Below are positions 1 to 11,600 of a stretch of 64,000 bases of DNA, piece after piece. A model generated the notes under the pieces. It made no database searches. It was not told the origin of the DNA and saw nothing but the letters and a program-made list of their open reading frames with translations. The first letter of the stretch is position 1. The number at the start of each line of letters is the position of its first letter. This stretch comes from Asterias amurensis. Lineage: Eukaryota > Echinodermata > Asteroidea > Forcipulatida > Asteriidae. The stretch covers positions 16,264,012 to 16,328,011 of the forward strand of contig NC_092665.1 of assembly GCF_032118995.1 (NCBI RefSeq), read 5' to 3'. The translations under genes were made by a program, and so were the position numbers.

Positions 1-590
1 TGATCGAGTTGACGGCTGCAGCTGTAATGAACGAATTGCTTATAACATTATTGGCCATTATAAAACCAGCTATATTTGTACACGCCATCGGGAGGTCGTT
101 TCCTGCTTACTGATTATCACTTTCGATATGACGGGGCTTCACCATATTATTTCTGTTCTACCTTTACCGCTCCCTTTTCACATCTTTTTGTTTCTCTTCT
201 TTTCTTCCCCTTCTTTCATTTTCTTGAATTTTTCTTTTTTTATAATAGTGTTTGTGCTTTGCTTTCAGTCATCAGAGCATCACACACTGAATTTTGTTAT
301 GAACCCTTTCAATTTGATTTTCATTTTCTGTTTTTTTGTTTGTTTCCCTCTTACCATTTCTTCTTCATCTTCTTTTTTTCTTTCTACTCCCCATCAAGTA
401 GAAATTTGTTGTTATGCATCTACTTATTTACTTGATTTACTTATTTATAGAAAGCTGAAAAATAAAGATAGTTTTAACAGATTTGATATTCGAGCCACAG
501 CTGGAAATTCGATTAAAGCAAATTATTGTGTGAGTCCGAACAGAGACAATCCCTCAGATTGTTTCGTCACTCATTGTTTGTTATGAATAT
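1..590. other. Non-coding flank, pyrimidine-rich
   Basis: No gene is recognised. From about 150 to 400 the plus strand is strongly T/C-rich, which opens long but low-complexity frames that do not look like protein. The stretch follows the stop codon of the minus-strand Ig gene at 591, so part of it is probably that gene's 3' UTR. Confidence 0.5.
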
Positions 591-2192
591 TCATGAGCTA
601 TGTAGCCCCATGTACTCATGCGCAGTCGTCTCTCTATCACCAAGTTCCATGTATTCTCTATCCCCGGGAAGTTCATATTCCCCATCGTCTGGCTCCCTGA
701 CGTCTGACACAGCTTTTCTGTCACTTTGTCGAGCTGAAACCTTCTTGACGAGTCGACCTGATCGACGAGCCATACTCAGTTTCCGTGGTATCGCGGTTTC
801 TCGTTGTATCTCACGAGATTGAGATTCGTGATATTTGGGGACCTGGTACCCATCGTCGTCCATCATCATCCCGTCTGAACCTCCTGCCTCCTCTGACGTC
901 ATTGGGGTGTCACGTGGTTCTTCTGAAGCGGAGACGACGCCCATTGGTGAGTTGGGCACCATTCTATTATCAATAGAAGTTGCATAAAAACTCGTCTGGC
1001 ATCCTTCTCCTTGTAAGCCTTGCCTTTGGTGTGTTGGCTTAATGGGGGGTTTAGGAGCGTTCAGAATCTTCCGTCTTTTAGTGATGCAGACGACCATTGC
1101 TATAACAGTTACAGCCACTGATAAAATTGCGATTACTACCCACATGTACAAGGGTATTGGCTGACTGCATTTCTCTGTGCATCCAGACACGCAACAGTCG
1201 TCGAGACTTTGCAATACAGTAACTGGCTCACTCGTTTCGCTAACACTGACGTCATTATGAGCTGTGCATCTAACCTGCAGACCAGTGCCATTTTCGTAAA
1301 CAGATTTCTTGACCATCACTAAAAATCTTTCTGCCTCGATAAACTCATATGTGTTGGATGCATTAATGTTCTTCCATTCCATCGACGAATCTTTAACCAA
1401 CCAATCATACCTCGTCACCGCTGGTACCGCGAACGCAACACATTCTAAAAGAAACGTCGACTCGGAACCGTCTTCATCTGGGAGGATACCAATATGAATC
1501 TTGACCCTGGTCGTCATAGGAACCCTCAGTGGTGAAGCCACCGTGCAGTTCGGACCTCTGTCTGTATCGTAACCAGCAATGCACATGAACTGTCCGTTAT
1601 TATCTGTTTCTGTGAGAACATGCAGGGTAATTAACTCCATTGCGCTTTGTATCGTTCTGATTTGGCGCGTTGGCTCCACTGACCAGGTAAGTTGTGATGT
1701 ACCGACTGTCATGTTTCCCGGCACTTTACATGTCAGCAAAATAGTTTCCCCTACCGCGGCATTTTCGTGTGGGTAAACCGTGCATACAGGAGTAGGGGTT
1801 TGGACAACCTGCAAATGTCCACAATTTGAAACTTTGTTTATGTCTGTAAGCCAACACGCGTACATCCCAGCATCACTGAACCGTACATTGCTAATCTGGA
1901 ACTGACTGGAGTTGCCGTTGAACGAGAAGGAGAACCGAGTGGTATCTACACCAGGAATCAAAGATGGTGAACGGCATACGCCAATACTGATGAAATAAGG
2001 ACTTGTGTCGCAACCTGACTTCGAAGATACCCAGGCAACACTTCCACACTCGTAGTCTTGGTTGAAGACGCACTTAAATGTTGCAACGCCCCCAACGGTA
2101 ACCGTAACATTTTCTGGATGTGCCAAGAGAATGCTAGCTCCTGTAAACGACACCTTTAAGCAGCAGAGGATAAAGACAGCCACTGTTTCCAT
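591..2192 (-). CDS. Intronless three-Ig-domain type I membrane receptor with tyrosine-rich tail
   Basis: A 533-aa open frame with no intron. Residues 1-19 look like a signal peptide. Three Ig-like domains follow, with Cys pairs near C41/C112 (preceded by DAGMYAC), C155/C204 (core Trp W170) and C251/C309, and several NxS/T sites. A Cys-rich stalk (about 333-342) precedes a transmembrane helix at about 348-372, then a stop-transfer TKRRK. The cytoplasmic tail of about 160 residues carries YQVP, YELP, YMEL and YMGL; the YxxP sites resemble SH2-docking motifs of adaptor-coupled receptors. It stands head to head with the Ig gene starting at 4410, and its third Ig domain resembles that protein's single domain. 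The exact family is not recognised; a recognition or adhesion receptor is inferred. The start is the only Met giving a full signal peptide. The lack of introns suggests an origin by retroposition, or the loss of introns. Confidence 0.8.
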   Translation of the reverse strand: METVAVFILCCLKVSFTGASILLAHPENVTVTVGGVATFKCVFNQDYECGSVAWVSSKSGCDTSPYFISIGVCRSPSLIPGVDTTRFSFSFNGNSSQFQISNVRFSDAGMYACWLTDINKVSNCGHLQVVQTPTPVCTVYPHENAAVGETILLTCKVPGNMTVGTSQLTWSVEPTRQIRTIQSAMELITLHVLTETDNNGQFMCIAGYDTDRGPNCTVASPLRVPMTTRVKIHIGILPDEDGSESTFLLECVAFAVPAVTRYDWLVKDSSMEWKNINASNTYEFIEAERFLVMVKKSVYENGTGLQVRCTAHNDVSVSETSEPVTVLQSLDDCCVSGCTEKCSQPIPLYMWVVIAILSVAVTVIAMVVCITKRRKILNAPKPPIKPTHQRQGLQGEGCQTSFYATSIDNRMVPNSPMGVVSASEEPRDTPMTSEEAGGSDGMMMDDDGYQVPKYHESQSREIQRETAIPRKLSMARRSGRLVKKVSARQSDRKAVSDVREPDDGEYELPGDREYMELGDRETTAHEYMGLHSS

Positions 2193-2836
2193 TTTAAAAG
2201 TTATCTAATTGACAACAACATCTATAATGACGGCTCAGTGCCAATTCCCACACCAATTATTAAATTGAGCCGTTCACAGATAATTGTTTCCTTCCCTGGC
2301 TTTCATTTTCGTTTATTTAAATATTTATTTCCTTTTGGAAATTTACATTTTTGTGTTTGTTGCCATAGAGGGCGCAATATTAACTGGCTCTGTGGAATCT
2401 TTATAAAACCTTCTAGGCGTATTACTTTTTGCTCAGGAACCCGTCTAACTTGCACAATGTCACCGAAGCAAGCAGCGATACTATAGTGTTTGCGTCTTAG
2501 ACTTTTTTCAGAACTGCAAAATGTAAACATCAAGACGTGTGCCTACAGGAAAAGGTTTTATAGGACCGGTGTGAGAGTTGCTTCATCCCCCCCCCCTTCC
2601 CCTCCCACCACACCCACCAATTTACGGAAAATTAAATGCAGAAGTTTCGTCTTCATAGAGCCCTCATTTGACTGAACTTCTTTCGGCCCATGTTAGCACC
2701 ATTAAAGTACACACATCGAGAAAACTAAATCCCTTCTGATGACACCTGCGTTAGAATCTGTAAGAAGTGAATACATTAAGCGTTCTCTTGTAAGGATGAG
2801 GACTGACGTCAGCACAATGCTGACATCCAATTGTCT

Positions 2837-3221
2837 TTAAAGGCGAGGACACTTTTTGTAATTGTCAAAGACTAGCCTTCACAGTTGGTGTATCTCACTA
2901 TATGCATAAAATAACCAACCTGTGAAAATTTGAGCTCAATCGGTCATCGAACTTGCGAGATAATAATGAAAGAAGAAAAAAAAAACTGTCACACGAAGTT
3001 GTGTAAGTTTAGATGGTTGATTTCGAGACCTCGTTCTAAATCTGAGGTCTCGAAATCAAGTTCGTGGAAAATTACTTCTTTCTCGAAAACTATGGCACTT
3101 CAGAGGGAGCCGTTTCTCACAATGTTTTAGACCATCAATCTCTCCCCATTACTCGTCACCAAGAAAGGTTCTATGTTAATAACTATTTTGAGTAATTACC
3201 AATAGTGTCCACTGCCTTTAA
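2837..3221 (-). mobile_element. MITE family A copy 1 (TTAA target duplication)
   Basis: A palindromic-ended element of about 377 bp flanked by TTAA on both sides. Its right end reads ACCAATAGTGTCCACTGCCT, the reverse complement of the family's left end. The interior includes an inverted repeat around GAGGTCTCGAAATCAA. It has no transposase and is non-autonomous. The TTAA duplication is typical of piggyBac-type transposition, which is an inference from target site only. Confidence 0.85.
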
Positions 3222-3337
3222 TCTTACTACACCGTACACACTGGATATGCCATGATAACCCAGGCTTGACCGTTCCACGCTTCCTAAAGGGGTGTCAATC
3301 AATATGAACCGGAGGGGCAGCAGACAACTCTGCCACA

Positions 3338-3511
3338 GCCGTCGATTTTACACAGAGTTAGGACTCACCGTCTTATCTCGAGTTAGGACGAGTAACTCGT
3401 CCTTACTTAGGATTAATCTTAATGTCTCCATGATACAGTGCACAGGGTTGGGACTCGTCCTAAGTCCTAAGATTAATCTTAAGTTAGGAAGAGTTTTGTG
3501 AAATCGACGGC
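3338..3511. mobile_element. Foldback/MITE family C (TTTCACAAAGAGTTA type)
   Basis: Inverted terminal arms GCCGTCGATTTTACACAGAG and GAGTTTTGTGAAATCGACGGC-like enclose shorter inverted motifs (TTAGGACGAG, GACTCGTCC). Related sequence occurs near 24160-24360, 37620 and 60435, so this is an interspersed family. Short and non-coding. Confidence 0.6.
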
Positions 3512-4409
3512 TGCATCCTTTGTGTACAAACTTTTTTTCTAGTTTGCCCGACTGCCATTGCTGGATCAAACCAATATCAAACTTTTAAAATTTAAAATTG
3601 ATTATAAGAAAACAAATAAGCTTAAATAAACCCAGGCACTTCATGGACATGTAAGATTGGTTTAAAATAACGCCGAATAATACGGAGAACACCGTGAAAA
3701 CAAAAATGTGGATGATCGGCCATCCTACGTATCATTATGCTGAGAGTAAATTTAAAGTATCACGTAGTTTTATTGGGGTTTGTGGTAGATTTTGTATTAA
3801 AACTGTTTTTCTTTGTCCTTTTTTTGCTACTAAAAGAAGACAAGGAAAAAACCTTTATTCCTACCCTTGATCGAATCTGATATCGGTGTATCACTCGAAA
3901 AAAAAATGGAAGTGAAAGCTATGAAGTGAAACAGATCAAATTGAATTTTCATTTTACTATTTTTTTTTTTTTTTTCATTGAACAGAAATTGTTTAATTAA
4001 ATATGACCATAATGTAAGTAGCTAACGAAACCTCCCAATGTTTTTCAAGTCAGTTTAAAGTTCCCCTTTGTGCATTCTATTATTGACAAAAAAAGGGTGT
4101 GGAACAAAAAAAATGACCTCGTGAAAAGTGAAAGAAAAACCTCGTTAGAAAGGCTCATGTGGTTTTTACTCCCGGTTATGACGTGCAGAAGTATTATTGA
4201 TATTATTTTCACTACGCCCTTACACTGTATAGACCGAAGATGGTCACTGCTGTTGAGCTTTGAAGAATCCCAACCTGGGACAGAATAAGGCTGATCTTAT
4301 TGACTCTAATTAAATGAAGACTAAAGTCAAGTTATTTACATTAACTTGGCTAATTTGAGTTACAATCGGGTTTGGTGTTAAAGTAGTAGCAAAGTCTGTT
4401 GTTGTCAAG

Positions 4410-5717
4410 ATGGCGTCAGTTCTACACATTCTCGCCATTCTGCTGGTTGCTACATTGGTGTGCTTTGTAAAAAGCAACGCCAATGTGACCACTACGTCAC
4501 TCATAAACAGCGAACTCAACCCAACATCTTCCGGAGGCTCAGTTTGGTTCCCTAAGGATCAACTCAGAGTGACTGTCTGTTTGCTGACTCGTGAGGAGGG
4601 GGCAGACGTCTTAAACATCACCCTTGAATGTAGAACAGTGCCTTCTTATCAAAACGTCTCATGGAGTATCAAGAAAGCAACGGGTACCTCATGGGTGAAC
4701 ATTGAGGCTATCTCTGATGAGAGGTTTGAGGTTTCTTTGAGGCAACTTCGAATATCAAGAGTAACCCTCCAACAAGATAATGGTCTTATGGTGAGATGCC
4801 TCAATTTGTGTACTCGTATCAACGACGCGTTCACAGTCACATACCATGGACAAAATATGAGTAACGAAAACACATGTCCATTTCACGCAATCACAGATGC
4901 AAACCGAACAGATTTGAATCAGAATTTCAACACCACGTGCTTCACCGACACACCCAGGCAACTGCACCCTATAGTCTTCATGTGGGTCGCCATAGTTGTC
5001 ATTGCTTTAGGCGTTTGCCTGGTTGGTGTACTTTGTTATATTTCTTCAAGAAAGCGACCACGAGGTGAGCGTGGTGATAAAGTTGAGGAAGGTGAGCGAG
5101 GTCAGGGAGGTGAGAGAGATGACATGGGTGGTGAGTCAGGTGTAGGACCGTCTAGTGGTGAAGCTCAAGTTCGAGGCAAGGGTAGCCTGGACACAGTGTA
5201 CTCATCACCTAGGGATATCTGTAGTTCTAATACCCTATCAAGGATTCAGGCATTTCTGTCACCGAAGAGACCGGCATCTACGTCCATTGGAAACACTCCC
5301 TCAGCCGAAGGCGTAGACGCACCACAAGCCGCTTTGGACCAACCTGAAAAGTCATCCACGGTGCGCTCGAAACGTGTAAAGCGTTTTAGTGCAAAGAAAA
5401 CGGTTGCTGAACCGGCTGCAGGGACGTCTTATGATGATGTTCAAGCTCAACCTGGAGATAAGCTTGGCATGATTTATTCAATACCTCGAGAGATCCGTAA
5501 GTCAAGCACTCTGTCCAGAATCCAAACCTTGCTGTCCACTAAGAAAGCACCATCTACATCAAAGGCTGATGAAGGACTAGACGCAACATCAGCCGCCGTG
5601 GACCAACCCGAGCCAGAGAAGCCCAAATTGCGCTCAAAGGTCCGAAATGTAAAGACACGTGTAAAGACTATCTCAGGTGAGGGCTGGCTGGATGACAGAC
5701 CATATGTAAATGTATAG
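4410..5717 (+). CDS. Intronless single-Ig type I membrane protein with duplicated cytoplasmic block
   Basis: A 435-aa frame with a signal peptide at about 1-24. One Ig-like domain follows (about 50-145, Cys C74 and C130, core Trp W85), with N-glycosylation sites, a transmembrane helix at about 186-212 and a basic stop-transfer (SSRKRPR). The cytoplasmic tail begins with a Gly/Glu-rich stretch and then contains two diverged copies of a block of about 90 residues. Each copy has YSxPR-I, SSTLSRIQ or SNTLSRIQ, a Lys/Pro/Ser patch, EG-DA, DQPE and a basic end. Tyrosine motifs include YSSP, YSIP, YDDV and a C-terminal YVNV, which fits the YxN preference of Grb2-type SH2 domains. The Ig domain resembles Ig3 of the divergent neighbour, so the two are likely paralogues. 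Function is not known; a signalling receptor is inferred. Confidence 0.78.
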   Translation: MASVLHILAILLVATLVCFVKSNANVTTTSLINSELNPTSSGGSVWFPKDQLRVTVCLLTREEGADVLNITLECRTVPSYQNVSWSIKKATGTSWVNIEAISDERFEVSLRQLRISRVTLQQDNGLMVRCLNLCTRINDAFTVTYHGQNMSNENTCPFHAITDANRTDLNQNFNTTCFTDTPRQLHPIVFMWVAIVVIALGVCLVGVLCYISSRKRPRGERGDKVEEGERGQGGERDDMGGESGVGPSSGEAQVRGKGSLDTVYSSPRDICSSNTLSRIQAFLSPKRPASTSIGNTPSAEGVDAPQAALDQPEKSSTVRSKRVKRFSAKKTVAEPAAGTSYDDVQAQPGDKLGMIYSIPREIRKSSTLSRIQTLLSTKKAPSTSKADEGLDATSAAVDQPEPEKPKLRSKVRNVKTRVKTISGEGWLDDRPYVNV

Positions 5718-6135
5718 ATCAACTCTTTCTAAAAACTAAGCGAAAGACAATAGGTAGGTAAAGTCTCGACGTTTCGATATAGACACTATAAATCTTCATC
5801 AGATCAAGAAACTACACAAAAGTTTATGTAACATAACAATACCAAAGTTTAAGTTCAGATTGTACTGTATATTGGATGGATATTGATAAATATTAAGTAA
5901 AAATACGTGTGAAAGAGTAAAGTAAAAACATTGAATCAAACACAGTCAATGTACGCACATACTACCAATTAAGGATTTTCAATTTATTGCAGCATTGAAT
6001 TAATAATTACATCTCTAAAATACAAAAATGTGGACGGATCGCGTATGAAAAGATAATTTTTAAAATATTTAAAAAATATAATAATTTGTTATACGAGTGT
6101 GATCCAGAAAAATAAGAGAATTTAGTTCAAATTAT

Positions 6136-6547
6136 TTAAAGGAACACGTTGCCTTGGATCGGTCGAGTTGGTCTTTGAAAAGCGTTTGTAACCGTTTGTT
6201 ATAAAATGCATATGGGTAGAAAGATGTAGAATAAAATGTAAAAGTAGAATAAAATGATCCACACAAACATGCCTCGAAATTGCACGGTTTTCCTTTTACC
6301 TCGTCGACTAACACGGTCGGCCACATGGGAGTCAAATGTTTGACTCCCATAATTGACTCCCATAAATGGCCGACCGTGTTAGTTCGCACAGTAAAAGGTA
6401 AACCACGCAATTTCGAGGCAAACTTGTGTGGATCATTGTATTCTACTTTTAAAACATCTTTCCAACCATATGCATTTTATAAAAAAGGGTTACAAACGCT
6501 TTTCCTATAGACCAACTCGTCCGATCCAAGGCAACGTGATCCTTTAA
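6136..6547 (+). mobile_element. MITE family B copy 1 (TTAA target duplication)
   Basis: Flanked by TTAA at both ends. The left end begins AGGAACACGTTGCCTTGGAT and the right end is its near-perfect reverse complement. The element is palindromic almost throughout: the two halves around 6330-6370 mirror each other, including ACGGTCGGCCA and its complement. Length is about 404 bp with no coding capacity. Confidence 0.9.
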
Positions 6548-7439
6548 TGTCATTGACAAATGAAGTATCTGTCATTTGCTGTCAATAACGCTTCTCACAC
6601 TGTCAGCAGGACTGTTATTCCTGCGTGACATATTATTCGCTCTGGATTTACGGCGATATCTCAAATACTAAACCACCTTTTGAACTGAAATGTTCACATG
6701 TTAGTTGTATTGTATACACATGTATATCTACATATGATTAAAACAATCTAACGATTGCAGCAACCAAATGTATACTGTGCCTTTAAGTTTGACATTTCGA
6801 ACTACAAGTTCACACGGTTTGAGGAACAAAATAAATACGTTCAAACAAAAGTGTTAAAGTCAACAAAACTTCAACTTCTAAAGGAAATGAATGGCCATTA
6901 ATCAACTTGAAACAACCCGCTTTTCGAAACTACTATGTACATGTGTATTTCCTTTGCACAACAAAATACTTTGAATGGATGTATTGATCACCCAGTAACA
7001 TGCTACTGTTTTCGTTGTGAAAGCTCACTGGTCATAAAAGTCATACCAGTACCAATCCCTCCTAAGGGTGAAGGGTGGTGAGAAGTTCATAATGTTAGAA
7101 GTCATAATTATTAAGTAGCATTCGTCATAACCATGACCTACATCGTACTAAAGACTATCTCTTAGAATTGGTCATAACTATGATCTGTAACAATAAAGTC
7201 ATATTTATGACATGTCATATACGGGTATTGTACAAGTCATAGTTAAGAGATAATAAAACTAAAACAAGTATGACCAATCATATGACCAATCATAATTATG
7301 AGATGTTAGTTAAAATAGGACTTGCTCTATGCATTCTTTATCTATCAATAGTGTGGTCAACGATTTTCAGGAAACAGGACAATATTTTGTTTTTTTGTTT
7401 TTCAAGCTTAAGATTTCCTTTTTATGTAAGCTATCTGGT

Positions 7440-7817
7440 TTAAAGGCAGTGGACACAATTGGTAATTACTCAAAATAATTATTAGCACAAAACCTTACTT
7501 GGTGACGAGTAATGGGGAGAGGTTGATAGTATAACACATTGTGAGAAACGGCTCCCTCTAAACTGAAGTGACGTAGTTTTCGAGAAAGAAGTAATTTTCA
7601 TCGAATTTGATTTCGAGACCTTTAGAATTTGAGATGTCGAAATCAAGCATCTACTAAAAGTGCACAACTCCGTGAGACAAGATGTTTTTTCTTTCATTAT
7701 CTCCCAACTTTGATGATCGATTGAGTCCAAATTTTCACAGGTTTGTTATTTTATGCATAATGTTGAGATACACGAAGTAAGAAGACAATAATTACCAATA
7801 GTGTCAAGTGTCTTTAA
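7440..7817 (+). mobile_element. MITE family A copy 2
   Basis: Starts TTAA-AGGCAGTGGACA and ends GTGTCAAGTGTCT-TTAA. The interior matches the other family A copies, including the paired GATTTCGAGACC and its complement. Both TTAA copies are intact. Confidence 0.85.
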
Positions 7818-8643
7818 ATGGCTCGACCTACGAGTCTATCGTATGCTACGATAACTATGGTATGTAATCAAATGTACAGTCAGAAAATCTGCAAATATAA
7901 AGTGAAGTTACCATTTAGTGTGTTCACAAGTTACAGGACAATAAACTATAACAAAAAAAATGAAACAAGTTTGAATCTCAAAGTATCTTAGAGTATCAAA
8001 GTCTTGGACATTGAAAACAGCAAACAACATTGACTTCACTTACATGTGCTTCGATTGTAGCAATTAAAATAAGCTAAATGGTGCAAACAAGTAAACAAGT
8101 TTTTCTTTGTATTCTATTGAGAGTGATATAGGCTAGGTGCTGTGTTTATCCAAAAACTATGAGACAGGAATGAATTAAAAGTTGTACAGTTGACTCTGTT
8201 TGTATAACAAGATCAATGGGACTGGCCAAATCACCTCTTTATATCAACACGAATGTTATAGTAGGACAGCAAAACAAAGACGCACAAAGAAGAAATTAAA
8301 TTTGTGACTTTAGAATGTACTCTTTATAAGCAAGACCTGATTTAGCCTGCTCTTAATAATGAGGGTTCACTACTGAACTTTTCTTTAACAATAAATCGAC
8401 ATTGTGCACATATATATTTCAGATATATGAACTATAAAAATAACTGTTCTTAAATACATGTTGTAGGTAATTACTGCATTTGATACATGAATATAATCAT
8501 CTTTCTTGATCATTTTTCCCCGCGAGAATTTGAACATTTCTTTGGCATTTTTATGGATATTAAATAAATAGGATACATGTATTTGATCATTGAGTCCGAT
8601 TTCACTTCCTGAACTTGCGTCAGAGTTATGGCTTTTGGTTTTA

Positions 8644-11600
8644 TCAAAGCCAACTTTGCTTGACTCTGACAACCGACTGATTTTCAACGGCTCTCAATTC
8701 TCCTTGTTTCATTTCTGTTTTCCCATCACTGGGCAAATAAATATTCCCCGCCTGCACTTTGTGTTGATTGGAATGGGACTCATTCACCATTGGGGATCCA
8801 GAGGGGGACTCGGGAATAAAAAATGGATCTGATACCTCCTGCTGGGAATTCAACAGCTGTTTTTTCCGGGCAGATTGTATGACATGTGGTATAGCAGGAT
8901 GGGGATCTTTGCTAGTCCGCTGGAACATTTTCAGTTTGAACTCTGGCGTTGCCATTTCGGTTTTGAATGTTGGGTCAAGACGAAGTGGACTCATCTCAAA
9001 CTCCATCGGGTCGTGGTTTCGGTGAGGTCGCGGTTGCGTTTCACGTGTCGGGGACTTTATCCGTCTGTCTGGGGTGGTTTGCCTCGGTCGTCGATCATGG
9101 TTTTCAGTCTCTGATAAGAAATGAACCATGGCCTCGGAGCCTGGGCTAGAAGAGCGCGATGAGGTGTTGAGATCTCGAGGAGATCCAAAGCGGTCAGGGG
9201 TCAGTGACCTCGGTGAGGTTGGTCTCTCCGGGGACAAGGATGTCGGTGAGGTGGGTCTATTAAGATCAGTGTGCATCAAGCCATGGGTAAGAGGTTGAGG
9301 GAAGCCTTGGTCTGGTACCCTACCCCTTGTGTTTGATGCTACGCTTCTAGATGAAGCATCAACTCTTTCCAGTGACGGCTTATCTCTTGGGGAAGATTTT
9401 TTCGGTGTTGAATGTTTCCCGGGTTTCCAGTTTCCAAACTGTGTCTCAGAAACAGTCTGCACTTCCGGTAGATTATTTGGAGATAAAGTCAACTGAGACA
9501 TTGGAAGCGCAGCACTAGAGTGTTTATCTCTTCTCTTTGAGGTTTTTGAGGTCTTACCATCAATAGCCTCGGACTTCTGACCGAGTACTTTGTTGAATTT
9601 TGAGGCAGAGAGTTTAGTTGTCGCTGTTGACAGCTCACTTATCTCACTGTACTTTGCATTACTTGAGTGGTCTTCATCATCTTGGAATACAGGCGAGAAG
9701 ATGCCTTCCTTTTCACTAAATGTTCTAAGAAGTTTTTGGTGTCCTTTATGCTCTTTCTTCTTATCCTTGATTTTTGACACTATTGCTTCCTTCCTGCCGA
9801 GAGCCTCCTTTTCGCTGATGTGGAAAACTCCAGCAGGATTACTGTGACTTACCATTTCCTTGGCAACATCATAACTATCGCTGCTACCGAGAGATTTGTG
9901 GACAGCAGAGATGGGAATAGCTCGACCTGGTTTCGGAGGTTCAGTAGTCCTGTCATGACTCTTTGTGCTTCTTCTAAGATTAACTGCGTCCGATGGTTCT
10001 TGCTTTGGTCGAGAGGATGAACTTTGCTTCCGTGGTCTGTGGTAGGATGCAGGAGGAACAGCTAGTCTATTCGGTGGAGACGTCGGTCGGGTCAGTTTCT
10101 TCACGGGAGTTTCACCTTCCAAATCTTCAATTTGTAAGACGGGAATATTTGGAGTGCTCCTGCTGAACCTGGAGAGTGACAGGGACTCAACTTTGACCTC
10201 TGAGAGACCAGAGTCAATGGTCCCTGGAAGAAGAGTGTTCATTTCTTGAATTTCTACAACATGGATGTCTGGGTTGCTGTGACTGAGATGCGTAGATCTC
10301 GGAGAGTCATTCATAACGGTGATGGCTTGCAATGCATCATGGTCCATCTGTTCATCGTCAGGTATGCTTAAAGAAACTGACGGGATGCTCTCAGTTGAGT
10401 GACAGCGTACAGTCTGTAAGTTGATGTCACTAGTGGCCCGCTGCTCTCCCGCAACTTTCAAACTCTGTTCAGAAGACGAGCGAAGGTTTGGATTACTCAC
10501 TGTCTTATTAGTGTACATCCCCTCCGAGACGATAACAAGATCACTCGGGTCGTAAGAATGAACATTATCCGGCATCGAGTAATTAATGCATGGATGAAGT
10601 CTGTACTTTCTCTTTCGAAGCTTGCGGACAGCTTCCTTCAGAGGGAGTTGCAAGTTGGCCACGGTGAAACTTTTATTTGTATACTTGTGCTTAACGTTAA
10701 CATCAATATGAACGGTTTTACTCTCAACGATCTCCTTAGTGATGTTTTTGTACTCCAGTGGTTTAGTAAATAGGAACGTACAGGGGAGGTAGATGGCTTT
10801 GAAACTTTCCTTTGCTGATTTACGTTTGACGCTTACTAAGCTGGTTTTCATCTTAGCTGGATCTTCTAAGCGTGCGTCCTCTGTCTTTCGTTTGGAATCG
10901 CCCTTCTTGTCTGGAAGAAGACGACTTTTGATGCTGAGGCGTGTAACATTTGCCACTTCAGCTGCAAACAAAATAAAAAATAATTTTTTCACAGAACTCG
11001 GGAATGTACTGAGTATACCGTGCTTGACAAACATCGATGTAAGAGTAAAAACAAATGATATTCTTTATCCCCGATTCAAAACTAACATCTATTACAATTT
11101 TCTAGTCTTAAGACTTTCATTAAAAAGATTCACTTTGTTTCAGTTCAATATCTTAAAACAAAACTTCACAACCGAAAAACTTCACAACCGAATAAAAAAG
11201 AAGACAAACTTTCTTTCCATTCAACAAAAAAGGGCAGCGACTACCCTAGTTTAATATTTTTATCTGCAATTAATTGCGGTGGGAAAATGTTATAAACTTT
11301 TCCAACCAACACTGTGGATTAAAAATCAACAACCCCTCTGTAAAAGCAACAGCATTTGTATGTGTTGATATTTACCTGGTGGTAAGAGAAGATCCTCAAG
11401 CTGCCACACCCGAATCTTCATGATTGACGTCCGTGAGTTATACTCAAAGGACAGTTGAAGATGTCCAGTGCCTGAAAGGAAATGAAAGGACAAAACAAGT
11501 GAGAAAATGTTATCGAAAAGTTTTCAAATGAATATTTACATGATTAAAAATCAAGCTGGGTGACTGCTTATCACAGAATTCAGTGCTCACAGAGCCCCGT

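Larger units (their letters stand above)
2193..4409. promoter_or_regulatory. Divergent intergenic region between the two Ig genes
   Basis: About 2.2 kb separates the two divergent start codons, so it must hold both promoters. It contains a TTAA-flanked MITE (2837-3221), a foldback element (3338-3511) and A/T-rich sequence from about 3600 to 4100. No coding exon or clear TATA box was identified. Confidence 0.5.
5718..8643. other. Intergenic region with two MITEs
   Basis: No coding sequence is recognised. It holds a family B MITE (6136-6547), a family A MITE (7440-7817) and A/T-rich sequence. From about 7050 to 7310 there are many short repeats of the GTCATAA/TATGAC type, an irregular simple repeat. 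The last few hundred bases probably form the 3' UTR of the ankyrin/C2 gene on the minus strand. Confidence 0.5.
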
